From positions 186,001 through 250,000 of the forward strand of contig NZ_JACIDK010000003.1 of assembly GCF_014196295.1 (NCBI RefSeq): DNA of 64,000 nucleotides. The letters are read 5' to 3'. Source of the stretch: Phenylobacterium haematophilum (GTDB taxonomy: Bacteria > Pseudomonadota > Alphaproteobacteria > Caulobacterales > Caulobacteraceae). This document shows, piece by piece, positions 38,133 through 48,130 of this stretch. Position 1 is the first letter of the stretch. Every line of letters begins with the position of its first letter. The position numbers were made by a program, and so were the translations under genes. Under the pieces are notes generated by a model. The model did not search any database and had not been told where the DNA came from. It was given only the letters and a program-made list of their open reading frames with translations.

Positions 38133-38169
38133 GTGCAGTAAAGCGCCGGAATGGTCCGGCTCGCTGCAC
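38133..38169. repeat. Nested inverted repeat upstream of malate synthase gene
   Basis: Outer arms GTGCAG/CTGCAC and inner arms GCCGG/CCGGC are arranged symmetrically around AATGGT, ending 43 bases before the glcB start. It could be an operator or a leader hairpin; there is no T-run. Confidence 0.4.
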
Positions 38170-38212
38170 TGCGGCGAAGCCGAAGGACGCTTTAGTTGGG
38201 GACACGGATCGC

Positions 38213-40366
38213 ATGAACATCAGCAAATCCCTCACGGTCGACGACACGCTGCACGCCTTCGTGGAAGGCGAGCTGCTGCCGGGGACGGGCGTAGCTTCCG
38301 ACGCCTTCTGGGCCGCGCTGGAAAAGGTGCTGGCCGACTTCACCCCTCGCAACGCCGCGCTGCTGCAGCGCCGCGACGAGCTGCAGGCGCAGATCGATGG
38401 CTGGTGGCGCGAGCGCCGCGGCAAGCCGCTGGACGTCGCCGAGGAAACCGCCTTCCTGCGCGAGATCGGCTACCTGCTGCCCGAACCCGCCGCCTTCGAG
38501 ATCATCACCCAGAACGTCGATCCCGAGATCGCGTCTATCGCCGGGCCGCAGCTGGTGGTGCCGGTGTCCAACGGCCGTTTCGCGCTCAACGCCGCCAACG
38601 CGCGGTGGGGCAGCCTCTATGACGCGCTCTACGGCACCGATGCGCTCGAACCGCCGACCGGTGGTAAGGGCTATGATCCGGTGCGCGGCGCCAAGGTGGT
38701 GGCGTTCGCCCGGGGCTTCCTGGACCGCGCCGCGCCGCTGGCCTCCGGCTCGCATGCCGACGCCGTGGCGTACGTGGTTTCGGGGCAGAGCCTGGTCGTG
38801 CGCCTGAAGGACGGCCAGGAGGTCGCGCTGGCGACCCCGGCGCAGTTCGTCGGCTATCGCGGGGAAGCCGCCGCGCCGGCCGGCGTTCTGCTGGTTCACA
38901 ACAGCCTGCACCTCGAGATCCTGATCGACCGTTCTCACAACATCGGCAAGGACGACCCCGCCGGCGTCTCCGACGTGCTCGTCGAGGCTGCGCTGACCGC
39001 GATCCAGGACTGTGAGGACTCCGTCGCCGCCGTGGACGCCGAGGACAAGACCAACGTCTACCGCAACTGGCTGGGCCTGATGCGCGGCGACCTGACCTCG
39101 ACCTTCACCAAGGGCGGCCAGACCGAAACTCGTCGCCTGGAGGAGGATCGCTCCTACACTGCGGCCGGCGGCGGCGACATCACCCTGCGCGGCCGCAGCC
39201 TGATGCTGGTGCGCAATGTCGGCCACCACATGCTGACCGACGCGGTGACTTTCGACGGCCAGCCGGTGTTCGAAACCGCGGTCGACGCCCTGGTGACGGT
39301 CGCCGCCGCCCTGCATGACCTGAAGGGCGCGCGCCGCAACAGCACGGCTGGTTCGGTCTATGTCGTGAAGCCGAAGATGCATGGGCCTGACGAGGTCGCT
39401 CTGGCCGTGCGTCTGTTCGACCTGGTCGAGGACGCTCTGGGCCTCGAACGCAACACCGTGAAGCTGGGGATCATGGACGAGGAGCGCCGCACCAGCGCCA
39501 ATCTCGCCGCCTGCATCCACGCCGCGCGCGAACGCATCGTATTCATCAACACCGGCTTCCTCGACCGCACGGGCGACGAGATCCACACGGCCATGGAAGC
39601 GGGCCCGGTGGTCCGCAAGGACGCGATCAAGGCCGAGGCCTGGCTGCCGGCCTATGAAAAGCGCAACGTCGAGATCGGCCTGGCCACGGGCTTCCCCGGC
39701 CGCGCCCAGATCGGCAAGGGCATGTGGGCGGCGCCCGACATGATGAAGGACATGCTTGCGGCCAAGGTCGGACACCCGAAGGCCGGCGCCAACACCGCCT
39801 GGGTGCCGTCGCCGACCGCCGCCGTGCTGCATGCGCTGCACTATCACGAGGTCGACGTGCCGGCGCTCCAGGCCACGATGCTCAAGTCCGCCGCCAAGAC
39901 CGGGACCGACGACCTGCTGACCCCGCCGCTGGCCAAGTCGAACTGGAACGCCGCTGACGTCCAGCAGGAGCTGGACAACAACGCTCAAGGCATCCTCGGC
40001 TATGTCGTGCGCTGGATCGACCAGGGCGTCGGGTGCTCGAAGGTGCCGGACATCCATGACGTCGGGCTGATGGAAGACCGCGCCACCTTGCGCATTTCCA
40101 GCCAGCACATGGCCAACTGGCTGCACCACGGGGTCTGCACCGAGGAACAGGTGCGCGAGACCTTCGGCCGGATGGCCAAGGTGGTCGACGCCCAGAACGC
40201 GGGCGACGCCGCTTATCAGCCGATGGCGACTGACCCAGCCGCCAGCATCGCCTATCAGGCGGCGCTCGAGTTGGTGTTCGAAGGCCGCGCCCAGCCGAAC
40301 GGCTACACCGAGCACGTGCTGACCCGCCGGCGCCGCGAGCGCAAGGCGCAGCTGGCCGGGGCTTAA
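38213..40366 (+). CDS. glcB: Malate synthase G
   Basis: 717 residues, the long monomeric G type. It condenses glyoxylate and acetyl-CoA to malate, completing the shunt begun by the nearby isocitrate lyase. Family segments include [57 protein letters not shown] active site ([15 protein letters not shown]) and [12 protein letters not shown]. The start at 38213 is a clear ATG with the typical N-terminus. The 151 bases upstream hold a nested inverted repeat. Confidence 0.96.
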   Translation: MNISKSLTVDDTLHAFVEGELLPGTGVASDAFWAALEKVLADFTPRNAALLQRRDELQAQIDGWWRERRGKPLDVAEETAFLREIGYLLPEPAAFEIITQNVDPEIASIAGPQLVVPVSNGRFALNAANARWGSLYDALYGTDALEPPTGGKGYDPVRGAKVVAFARGFLDRAAPLASGSHADAVAYVVSGQSLVVRLKDGQEVALATPAQFVGYRGEAAAPAGVLLVHNSLHLEILIDRSHNIGKDDPAGVSDVLVEAALTAIQDCEDSVAAVDAEDKTNVYRNWLGLMRGDLTSTFTKGGQTETRRLEEDRSYTAAGGGDITLRGRSLMLVRNVGHHMLTDAVTFDGQPVFETAVDALVTVAAALHDLKGARRNSTAGSVYVVKPKMHGPDEVALAVRLFDLVEDALGLERNTVKLGIMDEERRTSANLAACIHAARERIVFINTGFLDRTGDEIHTAMEAGPVVRKDAIKAEAWLPAYEKRNVEIGLATGFPGRAQIGKGMWAAPDMMKDMLAAKVGHPKAGANTAWVPSPTAAVLHALHYHEVDVPALQATMLKSAAKTGTDDLLTPPLAKSNWNAADVQQELDNNAQGILGYVVRWIDQGVGCSKVPDIHDVGLMEDRATLRISSQHMANWLHHGVCTEEQVRETFGRMAKVVDAQNAGDAAYQPMATDPAASIAYQAALELVFEGRAQPNGYTEHVLTRRRRERKAQLAGA

Positions 40367-40639
40367 AATCGGGACCCGTGCCGCAGCTTTGGTCTGCGGC
40401 GCGGCCTGACCGGGCGCGGGCCGGAGGTTCGCGGCGCCTGACCTTCGCCTTAACGATGAAGGCGGCGACCCCGCTCTTGTTCGCTGCCAGCCGCCTGTCG
40501 CCCCAATTCGGTCGCGCCCGTCGAGTCGACCCGTAGCAACGAGTCTGGGCACGGCCCGTTCCGACCACGTATAAGCGCGCGGCGACGCAGCGGAATGGGC
40601 GCGCGTCTCCAGCGATACTGAGGTCGGAGTTACATACAG
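40367..40639. other. Intergenic region before the polyamine genes
   Basis: 273 bases. A six-pair hairpin (CCGCAG..CTGCGG near 40381-40399) close after the glcB stop may end that transcript, though no T-run follows. The rest should hold the promoter of the polyamine operon. No gene is seen. Confidence 0.5.
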
Positions 40640-41845
40640 ATGAGCACGGTGCTTGTGATCGGAGCCGGTGGCGTGGGCTCGGTTGCGGTCCACAAGATGG
40701 CGATGAATCCCGACGTGTTCTCACAGATCACGTTGGCGAGCCGTCGCCGTTCGAAGTGCGATGCGATCGCTGCGTCGGTGAAGCAACGCACCGGCGTGGA
40801 CGTGCGCACGGCCGAGCTGGACGCCGACGACGTCGCTGCGACCACGGCGCTCATCGAGGAGGTGAAGCCTGGGCTCGTCGTGAACCTGGCGCTGCCCTAC
40901 CAGGACCTGGCGATCATGGACGCCTGCCTCAAGGCGGGCGCGAACTATCTCGACACCGCCAACTACGAGCCGCGGGACGAGGCGAAGTTCGAGTACAGCT
41001 GGCAGTGGGCGTACCAGGACCGGTTCAAGGACGCCGGCCTGATGGCGGTTCTCGGCTGCGGCTTCGATCCCGGCGCGACGTCGGTGTTCGCCACCTATGT
41101 CCGCAAGCATCTGCTGGACCGGATCGACACGCTCGACATCCTCGACTGCAACGGCGGCGACCACGGCCACCCGTTCGCCACCAACTTCAATCCCGAGATC
41201 AATCTGCGCGAGGTCACCGCACCGTCCCGCCATTGGGAGAACGGCCAGTGGGTCGAAGGGCCGGCGCTAGCGCACAAGCAGGCGTTCGACTTCGCCGAGG
41301 TCGGCGTGCGCAACATGTACTTGATGTACCATGAGGAGCTGGAGTCGCTGGCCAAATTCTATCCGGAAATCAAGCGGATCCGCTTCTGGATGACCTTCGG
41401 CGACAGCTACCTGAAACACCTGGAAGTGCTGGGCAATGTGGGGATGACCCGCATCGACCCGGTGAAGTTCCAGGGCGTCGAGATCATCCCGCTGCAGTTC
41501 CTGAAGGCGCTGCTGCCCGAGCCCTCGACGCTGGGCGCGGTGACGCGCGGCAAGACCAACATCGGGGTCATCGCCACCGGTCAGAAGGACGGCGCCCAGA
41601 AGACCGTTTACGTCTACAACGTCTGCGACCACGAAGAAGCCTATGCCGAGACCGGCAACCAGGCGGTCAGCTACACCACCGGCGTGCCCGCGATGATCGG
41701 GGCGTCGCTGATGCTGACCGGCGCCTGGAAGGGCGCCGGGGTGTTCAACATGGAGCAGCTCGATCCCGACCCGTTCATGGCGCTGATGAACAGCCAGGGC
41801 CTGCCCTGGAAGGTCGAGACTCTGGCCGCGCCGTTGGCCTTCTGA
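40640..41845 (+). CDS. Carboxynorspermidine/carboxyspermidine dehydrogenase
   Basis: 401 residues of the saccharopine dehydrogenase family. The N-terminal Rossmann motif is VLVIGAGGVGSVAVHK. GCGFDPGATSVF and LDCNGGDHGHPFATNFNPEINLRE are characteristic of the carboxynorspermidine dehydrogenase group. It joins aspartate semialdehyde with a diamine (putrescine or diaminopropane) using NADPH. The next gene encodes the decarboxylase, 11 bases downstream, giving the whole alternative route to (nor)spermidine. Which diamine is used cannot be read here. Confidence 0.93.
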   Translation: MSTVLVIGAGGVGSVAVHKMAMNPDVFSQITLASRRRSKCDAIAASVKQRTGVDVRTAELDADDVAATTALIEEVKPGLVVNLALPYQDLAIMDACLKAGANYLDTANYEPRDEAKFEYSWQWAYQDRFKDAGLMAVLGCGFDPGATSVFATYVRKHLLDRIDTLDILDCNGGDHGHPFATNFNPEINLREVTAPSRHWENGQWVEGPALAHKQAFDFAEVGVRNMYLMYHEELESLAKFYPEIKRIRFWMTFGDSYLKHLEVLGNVGMTRIDPVKFQGVEIIPLQFLKALLPEPSTLGAVTRGKTNIGVIATGQKDGAQKTVYVYNVCDHEEAYAETGNQAVSYTTGVPAMIGASLMLTGAWKGAGVFNMEQLDPDPFMALMNSQGLPWKVETLAAPLAF

Positions 41846-41856
41846 TCGCCGCCGTT

Positions 41857-43029
41857 ATGGAGACCCAAGCCGGCGGCCCGGGCGCCTTCGCCCAATTCGA
41901 CCTTGGCCGCGTGCCGTCGCCCTGCTTCGTCGTCGACGAAGAGGCGGTGCGTCGCAACCTCGTCGTTCTGAAGGACATCGCCGATCGCAGCGGCGCCAAG
42001 GTGCTGCTGGCGCTGAAGGCGTTCTCGATGTGGGCGGTCGCCGACCTCGTGGCGGAGCATCTGCATGGGACCTGCGCCTCCGGACTGTGGGAGGCCCGGC
42101 TGGCGCGCGAGCACTACAAGGGCGAGCTGACGACCTATTCGCCGGCCTATCGCGCCGACGATCTGCCCGAGATCCTGCGTCTGTCCGACACGGTGATCTT
42201 CAACTCGCCGGCGCAGATCGCGCGCTTCGCGGGCCTGATCGCCGAGGCCCGCGTGCGGGGCGAAGTCTTCGAGGTGGGCCTGCGGCTGAACCCGGAGTGG
42301 AGCGAGGCCGAGGTCGCCAAGTACGACCCGTGTTGCACGGGATCGCGGCTTGGCTTTCCGGTGTCGCAGTTGCGGCCGGAACATCTAAACGGCGTAGACG
42401 GCCTGCATATCCATGCCCTCTGCGAACAGAACTTCGCGCCGCTGCAGCGGATCTGGAATGCGGTGGAACCGCAGCTCGCGCCGATGATGGCCGGGCTGAA
42501 GTGGGTGAACCTCGGCGGCGGCCACCACGTCACCCGAGCAGACTACGCGCGTGATGACCTCATCGCCTTCGTGCGCGACATCCGCGAGCGCCACGGGATA
42601 GACGTCTTGCTTGAGCCCGGCGAGGCGATCGCGCTGGACGCCGGCATCCTGGTCGGCGAGGTGCTCGACGTCTTCGACAACGACGTGCAGGTCGCGATCA
42701 CCGACATCTCGGCGACCTGTCACATGCCCGACGTGCTGGAGGCGCCCTACCGCCCGGCGATGCTGAACGAAGCGGAAGCTGGCGTTTCGGTTCGCCTGGG
42801 CGGGCCGTCCTGCCTGGCGGGCGACGTCATCGGCGACTACGTCTTCGCGACGACGCCGGCGCCGGGCGCGCGGATCGCGTTCCTGGACCAGGCCCACTAT
42901 TCGATGGTCAAGACCACGACCTTCAACGGCGTGCCGCTGCCGTCTATCGCGCTGTGGAACAGTCGGACCGACGCGCTGCGGCTGGTGCGCCAATTCGACT
43001 ACGTCGACTTCCGCGATCGGCTGTCCTGA
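41857..43029 (+). CDS. nspC: Carboxynorspermidine/carboxyspermidine decarboxylase
   Basis: 390 residues, PLP-dependent fold III decarboxylase. The PLP lysine is Lys54 in LLALKAFSMW, a motif specific to NspC. WVNLGGGHHVTR and the EPGEAIALDAGILVGEV segment bind phosphate and substrate. It removes CO2 from the product of the upstream dehydrogenase to give spermidine or norspermidine. Both genes are clearly co-transcribed. This route replaces the SpeE/SpeD spermidine pathway in many bacteria. Confidence 0.94.
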   Translation: METQAGGPGAFAQFDLGRVPSPCFVVDEEAVRRNLVVLKDIADRSGAKVLLALKAFSMWAVADLVAEHLHGTCASGLWEARLAREHYKGELTTYSPAYRADDLPEILRLSDTVIFNSPAQIARFAGLIAEARVRGEVFEVGLRLNPEWSEAEVAKYDPCCTGSRLGFPVSQLRPEHLNGVDGLHIHALCEQNFAPLQRIWNAVEPQLAPMMAGLKWVNLGGGHHVTRADYARDDLIAFVRDIRERHGIDVLLEPGEAIALDAGILVGEVLDVFDNDVQVAITDISATCHMPDVLEAPYRPAMLNEAEAGVSVRLGGPSCLAGDVIGDYVFATTPAPGARIAFLDQAHYSMVKTTTFNGVPLPSIALWNSRTDALRLVRQFDYVDFRDRLS

Positions 43030-43056
43030 GCCGCTTCCACGCCAGCTGCCGCGCGC

Positions 43057-43392
43057 TCAGCGGCCCGCTGCTATCACGTCGATGTTCAGCGCAGCGCCGC
43101 CGCCGGCGATCTGGATAAGGCGGTCGATGTTGGGGTGCGCGCCCGGGCGGTTGCGGGCGTCGGCGGTATGTTCGCCGAATACGGCCAGGCCATGTTCTGC
43201 GGCCTGTGCGTCCAGGACGCCGAAGGACTGTTTTAGGTACTGATAGACCGCCAGCGAACCCTGCTTGCCCGGCTGGTTCTCGATGCTGGCGATCACGTTT
43301 CCGCTCGCCTCCACCAGGTCGATGCGTTGCACGCCGTCGATAGCGGGCAGTTGCGGGAGGTTGTCCTTGAAAGCCGCACCGGGTTGAATCAT
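43057..43392 (-). CDS. DUF2322-like small protein
   Basis: 111 residues from the ATG at 43392. The sequence FKDNLPQLPAIDGVQRIDL, ENQPGKQGSLAVYQYL and AEHTADARNRPGAHPNIDRL resembles the DUF2322 family as I remember it; function unknown. No signal peptide or membrane segment. The frame is open upstream to 43536 but that part looks non-coding. Convergent with nspC, 27 bases apart. Confidence 0.7.
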   Translation of the reverse strand: MIQPGAAFKDNLPQLPAIDGVQRIDLVEASGNVIASIENQPGKQGSLAVYQYLKQSFGVLDAQAAEHGLAVFGEHTADARNRPGAHPNIDRLIQIAGGGAALNIDVIAAGR

Positions 43393-43560
43393 CGCCAGCC
43401 TGTCTCGCTTACTGTGGGATCGCCGCCCAATGTCAGCGGCACGAGGCATCGAATAGTCGACGAGGCGTGACCCCCGCAACGTGTCGACGCCGCTCGCACA
43501 AAATCTGGCCGAGACAGTCGCCCCGGCGTCTTCCACCGCGCGGGGCGGCGACGCCGGGCT

Positions 43561-44946
43561 TCAGGGCGACGATGGCCCGTCGGCGCCTCCGACTGCTCGG
43601 TAAAGGTCGACGCGATTCACCGCGGCGGCGAGCTGGTTGGCGACATAGGCGCTCTGGGCGGTGAACAGGGAGCGCTGGGCGACCAGGTTGGCCAGGAAGG
43701 TGTCGACGCCGCCGCGATAGCGGGCCTCGGTCAAGGTCATGGTGTCTTGGGCGGCGTTGAGCTGGGTGCGGGTGGCGGTGAGTTCCTCGGCGAGCGTTCC
43801 CTGACGAGCCAGGGCGTCGGCGGTTTCACGGAACCCGGACTGAATGGCTTTCTCGTACGCAGCCAGCGCCGCGTCGCGCTGCGCTTGGGAAGCGGCGACT
43901 CCGGCGAGGCCGGCGCCGGCGCGGAAGATCGGAAGGGTCACCGAAGGGGTGAACGAGCGCGTAAAGGCGCCGTCGTTGAACAGCGACGAAAGCGCGGGAC
44001 TGGCGTAGCCGAGCGCGCCGGTCAGCGAGATGGTCGGGAACAGCGCTGCGCGCGCCGCGCCGATCTCGGCGTTGGCGGCGCGCAGGCCGTATTCGGCCTG
44101 AACCACATCCGGACGCCGCAACAGCACTTGCGACGGCAGGCCGACCGGCAGGGTCTTCAGGCCTTGGCTGGCGTCCTCAATCGACGACGCCATCAGGTTC
44201 TGGTCGAGCGGCGCCCCGAGCAGCAACTGCAGGGCGTTGAGGTCCTGGGCCAGCGCCGTGCGCAGCGAGGCGACATCGGCCTGGGCGGCGGCGAGCACGG
44301 TCTCGGCTTGGCGCAGGTCGGTGCGCGGGGCGATGCCGCCCTTCAGCCTGGCCCGGGTCAGCCTGACGCTGCTTTCGGCGCTAACTACGGTGTCCTGGGC
44401 GATCTTCAGACGGCTGGCGTCGGCGCCATAGGTGAGCCAGACCTCGGCGACGTCGCCCAGCAGGGTCAGGCGGGTGGCGCGGGTGGCCGCCTCGGTGGCG
44501 AAGTAGCGGTTGAGCGCCGCGTCGCTCAGCGAGCGCACGCGGCCGAACAGGTCGAGTTCGAAGGCGGTGACCCCGACCTGGGCGCTGTAGGCCTCGACAT
44601 TGGGGGCCGAACCGCCGCCGGTTCGGGTGTAGCGGCCGTCGACATCGACCTGTGGAAGGCGCTCGGCGCGTTGGATCCGGTACTGGGCACGCGCCGCCAG
44701 GATGTTGGCGCTGGCCGCCCGCAGGTCGCGGTTGTTGGCCAATGCCTGAACCATCAGCGTCTGCAGGCGTGGGTCGGTGAAGACATCGCGATAGCCGACC
44801 TTCGGCAGCTCGGCTTCGCTTTGCATCAGGTAGGGATCGCCGGCCGGCCACGACGCGGGAGTGGGCAGTTGCGGCTGCTGATAGCGCGGGGCCAGGGAGC
44901 AGCCTGCGAGACTCAGGCCGACGAGAAGGACGAGCGCGCGTTTCAT
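43561..44946 (-). CDS. RND efflux outer-membrane factor lipoprotein (OprM/NodT-like)
   Basis: 461 residues. Signal peptide with lipobox LAGC (Cys16), then two TolC-type repeats (LRAASANILAARAQYRIQRAERLP and AEYGLRAANAEIGAARAALFP). It forms the outer-membrane channel of the tripartite pump. The start at 44946 overlaps the transporter stop (ATGA). The substrate is not evident. Confidence 0.93.
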   Translation of the reverse strand: MKRALVLLVGLSLAGCSLAPRYQQPQLPTPASWPAGDPYLMQSEAELPKVGYRDVFTDPRLQTLMVQALANNRDLRAASANILAARAQYRIQRAERLPQVDVDGRYTRTGGGSAPNVEAYSAQVGVTAFELDLFGRVRSLSDAALNRYFATEAATRATRLTLLGDVAEVWLTYGADASRLKIAQDTVVSAESSVRLTRARLKGGIAPRTDLRQAETVLAAAQADVASLRTALAQDLNALQLLLGAPLDQNLMASSIEDASQGLKTLPVGLPSQVLLRRPDVVQAEYGLRAANAEIGAARAALFPTISLTGALGYASPALSSLFNDGAFTRSFTPSVTLPIFRAGAGLAGVAASQAQRDAALAAYEKAIQSGFRETADALARQGTLAEELTATRTQLNAAQDTMTLTEARYRGGVDTFLANLVAQRSLFTAQSAYVANQLAAAVNRVDLYRAVGGADGPSSP

Positions 44947-47900
44947 GCAGGCTCCAGTTCGTTGGAGTCGCCCCGGCCCTTGCGCATCGCGCGGAAGCCT
45001 TGCCGGACCATCACGAAGAACAGCGGGATATAGAAGATCGCCAGAATGGTGGCGGTCAGCATGCCGCCGATGACCGCGGTGCCGATGGCGATGCGGCTGT
45101 TGGCGCCGGCGCCGGTCGAGATGGCGAGCGGCAGGACGCCGAAGATGAAGGCCAGGCTGGTCATCAGGATCGGCCGCAGTCGGGTGCGCGCGGCCTGGAT
45201 CACCGCCTCCATGGCGGACGCCCCGCGCCGCTCGGCCTGCTCGGCGAACTCGACGATCAGGATGGCGTTCTTGGCCGCCAGCCCCATGGTCGTGAGCAGG
45301 CCGATCTGGAGATAGACGTCGTTGATCAGGCCGCGCAGCGTCACCGCCAACACTGCTCCGACCAGTCCGAGCGGGACCACGAGGAGCACGGCGAGCGGGA
45401 TCGACCAGCTCTCGTAAAGCGCCGCCAGGCAGAGGAACACGACGAGCAGCGCAAGCCCGTAGAGGATCGGCGCCTGGCCCGAGGACAGCCGCTCCTGGAA
45501 CGAGAGGCCCGACCAGGCGATGCTGGTGCCGGGGATGTCGGCGGCCAGCTTCTCGATCGCTGCCATGGCCTGGCCGGAGCTGCCGCCCGGCGCGGCCGAG
45601 CCCTGGAATTCGTAGGACGGAATGCCGTTGAAGCGCGACAGGGTCGTCGGCGCCTGCGACCACGAGATGCTGGCGAAGGACGAGAACGGCGCCATCTGGC
45701 CGTTCGAACCCCGGACGTACCACTCCTCCAGGTTGGATGGATCGGCGCGGTAGGGCGCGTCGCCCTGGACGTAGACCCGCTTGACCCGGCCGCGGTCGAC
45801 GAAATCGTTGACGTAGCGGCCGCCCCAGGCCGTCGACAGGGTCGCGTTGACGTCGGCCTGGCTGAGGCCGAGGGCGGCCAGCTTGCGGGCGTCCATGTCG
45901 ATCTTCAGCGTCGCGATGTCGGGCAGTTCGGTCAGGCGCACCGAGGCCAGGGCGGGATCGCGGCGTGCTGCTTCCAGCAGCTTGTCTCGGGCGGCGTTGA
46001 AGTCGGCCTGGGACATGCCGCTGGAGTTCTGCAACTCCATGGTGAAGCCGTCGGATTGCCCGAGGCCGCGAATGGCCGGCGGGATCAGGGCGAAGACGCG
46101 GGCGTCGCGGAAGTTCTGGAAGGCGGCCGAGGCGCGGGCGACAACAGCGTCGGCGGTGTTGTCCTTGCCTTTGCGTGCGGACCAGTCGACGAGGTTGATG
46201 AAGCCCTGGCCCGTGTTCTGGCCGCTGGCGCCGCCCCCCCCGCCGCTGACGGTGAACATGGTGCGGACGTTGGCGTCCTCGTGCTCGCGGAAATAGTTCT
46301 CGACCTGGCGCTGGACTTCGACGGTCCGCGCCTGGGTCGCTCCGGCCGGGAGTTGGAACTGGACACTGGCCGCGCCCTGGTCCTCGGTCGGCAGGAAGCC
46401 CGTCGGAAGCCGGATGAACAGCACGCAGAGGAGCGCCACGATCACGACGTAGACGCCGAGCGCCAGGACGCGACGGCCGAGGATCGCGCGCACCGAGCGT
46501 CGGTAGGCGTCGGCCATGCGATCGAAATTGGTGTTGAAGCTCTTTGAGCTGCGATGGATGAAGCCGGCCGCGTCGGGAAAACGGCGGCCGAACCAGCCGT
46601 CGTGAATCTCGTGGGCCTCGCGCTTGCGCTTCAGCAGGTTCGCGGTGATGGCCGGGCTGAGCGTCAGGGCGACGAAGACCGACAGCAGCATGGCCGAGAT
46701 GATGGTCAGCGAGAATTGCCGGTAGATCACCCCCGTCGAGCCGCCGAAGAAGGCCATCGGCAGAAACACCGCCGACAGCACCAGGGCGATGGCGATCAGC
46801 GCCATGGTGATCTCGTCCATGGATCGGATCGTGGCTTCCCGCGGCGTGAGCTCGGGGTCTTCCTCCATCAGCCGTTCGACGTTCTCGACCACCACAATGG
46901 CGTCGTCGACCAGCAGGCCGATGGCGAGCACCATGCCGAACAGCGTCATGGTGTTGATGGAGAACCCGGCGACGTAAAGCACGCCGAACGTCCCAAGCAG
47001 CACCACCGGGACCGCGATGGCCGGCACCAGGGTCGCGCGCCAACTCTGCAGGAACACAAACATCACGATGACGACGAGGACGATGGCCTCGGCCAGCGTC
47101 TTCACCACCTCTGCGATCGACAGCTTGATGAAGTCGGTCGTGTCGTTGGCGTAAGCGAACTTCAGGCCGGCCGGGAATTCCTTCGAGAGCTCCTCGACCT
47201 TGGCCTTGACCAGATCGGCGGTCTTGAGGGCGTCCGCGCCCGGGGCGAGCAGGATCGCCAGGCCGGCCCCGGGGTGCTGGTTCACGCGGCTGCGGGCGTT
47301 GTAGTTTTCCGACCCCAACTCGACCCGCGCCACGTCGGCCAGCAGGACGGCCGCGCCGCTGGGCTGGCTCTTCAGGACGATCTTCGCGAACTGCTCAGGC
47401 GTCTGCAGCCGCGACTGAGCGGTCACCGTCGCATTGAGCATCTGGGAGTCGGGCTGTGGCTGGCCGCCGATCTCGCCGGCCGCGACCTCGGTGTTCTGGT
47501 TCTGAATGGCGGTCACGACGTCACCCGGCGTCAGCTGGTAGCTCGCCAGTCGGTCTGGATTGAGCCAGACGCGCATGGCGTACTGCGAGCCGAAGACGTT
47601 GGTGTCGCCGACGCCCTTGAGCCGCGAGATCGGGTCCTGGAGGTTGGAGACGAGGTAGTCTGAGACGTCCCGATTGGTCATCCGGTCGGTCTCGTCATAG
47701 ACCCCGACGATCAGGAGGTTGTCCGGGTTGGATTTGCGGACCACCAGCCCCTGCTGCTGCACCTGGCTGGGCAGGCGCGAGACCGCCTGCTGCACCTGGT
47801 TCTGCACCTGCACCTGGGCGATGTCGGGATCGACGCCCTTGTCGAAGGTGACGGTGATCGTGACCTGGCCGCGCGAGGTGGACGAGGAGGCGAAGTAGAG

Positions 47901-48128
47901 CAGGCCGTCGATCCCGGTGAGGGACTGTTCGAGGACCTGGGTGACGCTGTTCTGGATCGTCTCGGCCGAGGCGCCGGGATAGGTCGCGCGAATGGACACC
48001 TGAGGGGGGGCGACGTCGGGATACTGGGCGACCGGCAGGAACCGGATGGCGCCTAGGCCGGCCAGCATGATGATGATGGCGATCACCCAGGCGAAGATCG
48101 GCCGATCGACGAAGATGCGCGAGAGCAT
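44943..48128 (-). CDS. RND multidrug efflux transporter (HAE1 family)
   Basis: 1061 residues. AcrB-like: starts MLSRIFVDRPIFAWVIAIIIML, with the proton-relay Asp pair in GLLVDDAIVVVENVERL, twelve membrane helices in two halves and two large periplasmic loops. It drives proton-coupled export of hydrophobic compounds. It is followed by the outer-membrane factor (ATGA overlap) and preceded by the adaptor two bases upstream. The glycine run GGGGGASGQNTG in the second loop is unremarkable. Confidence 0.95.
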   Translation of the reverse strand: MLSRIFVDRPIFAWVIAIIIMLAGLGAIRFLPVAQYPDVAPPQVSIRATYPGASAETIQNSVTQVLEQSLTGIDGLLYFASSSTSRGQVTITVTFDKGVDPDIAQVQVQNQVQQAVSRLPSQVQQQGLVVRKSNPDNLLIVGVYDETDRMTNRDVSDYLVSNLQDPISRLKGVGDTNVFGSQYAMRVWLNPDRLASYQLTPGDVVTAIQNQNTEVAAGEIGGQPQPDSQMLNATVTAQSRLQTPEQFAKIVLKSQPSGAAVLLADVARVELGSENYNARSRVNQHPGAGLAILLAPGADALKTADLVKAKVEELSKEFPAGLKFAYANDTTDFIKLSIAEVVKTLAEAIVLVVIVMFVFLQSWRATLVPAIAVPVVLLGTFGVLYVAGFSINTMTLFGMVLAIGLLVDDAIVVVENVERLMEEDPELTPREATIRSMDEITMALIAIALVLSAVFLPMAFFGGSTGVIYRQFSLTIISAMLLSVFVALTLSPAITANLLKRKREAHEIHDGWFGRRFPDAAGFIHRSSKSFNTNFDRMADAYRRSVRAILGRRVLALGVYVVIVALLCVLFIRLPTGFLPTEDQGAASVQFQLPAGATQARTVEVQRQVENYFREHEDANVRTMFTVSGGGGGASGQNTGQGFINLVDWSARKGKDNTADAVVARASAAFQNFRDARVFALIPPAIRGLGQSDGFTMELQNSSGMSQADFNAARDKLLEAARRDPALASVRLTELPDIATLKIDMDARKLAALGLSQADVNATLSTAWGGRYVNDFVDRGRVKRVYVQGDAPYRADPSNLEEWYVRGSNGQMAPFSSFASISWSQAPTTLSRFNGIPSYEFQGSAAPGGSSGQAMAAIEKLAADIPGTSIAWSGLSFQERLSSGQAPILYGLALLVVFLCLAALYESWSIPLAVLLVVPLGLVGAVLAVTLRGLINDVYLQIGLLTTMGLAAKNAILIVEFAEQAERRGASAMEAVIQAARTRLRPILMTSLAFIFGVLPLAISTGAGANSRIAIGTAVIGGMLTATILAIFYIPLFFVMVRQGFRAMRKGRGDSNELEPA

Positions 48129-48130
48129 GG

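Noticed and set aside
36814..38424. Long minus-strand frame opposite the ScfR-type regulator
   Set aside because: Shadow of the regulator and start of glcB; Arg/Ala/Gly-rich without motifs.
38192..40693. Open frame of about 830 codons on the minus strand opposite glcB
   Set aside because: Shadow of malate synthase G; low-complexity Gly/Arg/Gln/His composition and no recognisable domain.
44947..47043. Long in-frame upstream extension of the efflux outer-membrane factor
   Set aside because: It is the alternate frame of the RND transporter gene; the true protein begins at the lipoprotein signal at 44946.
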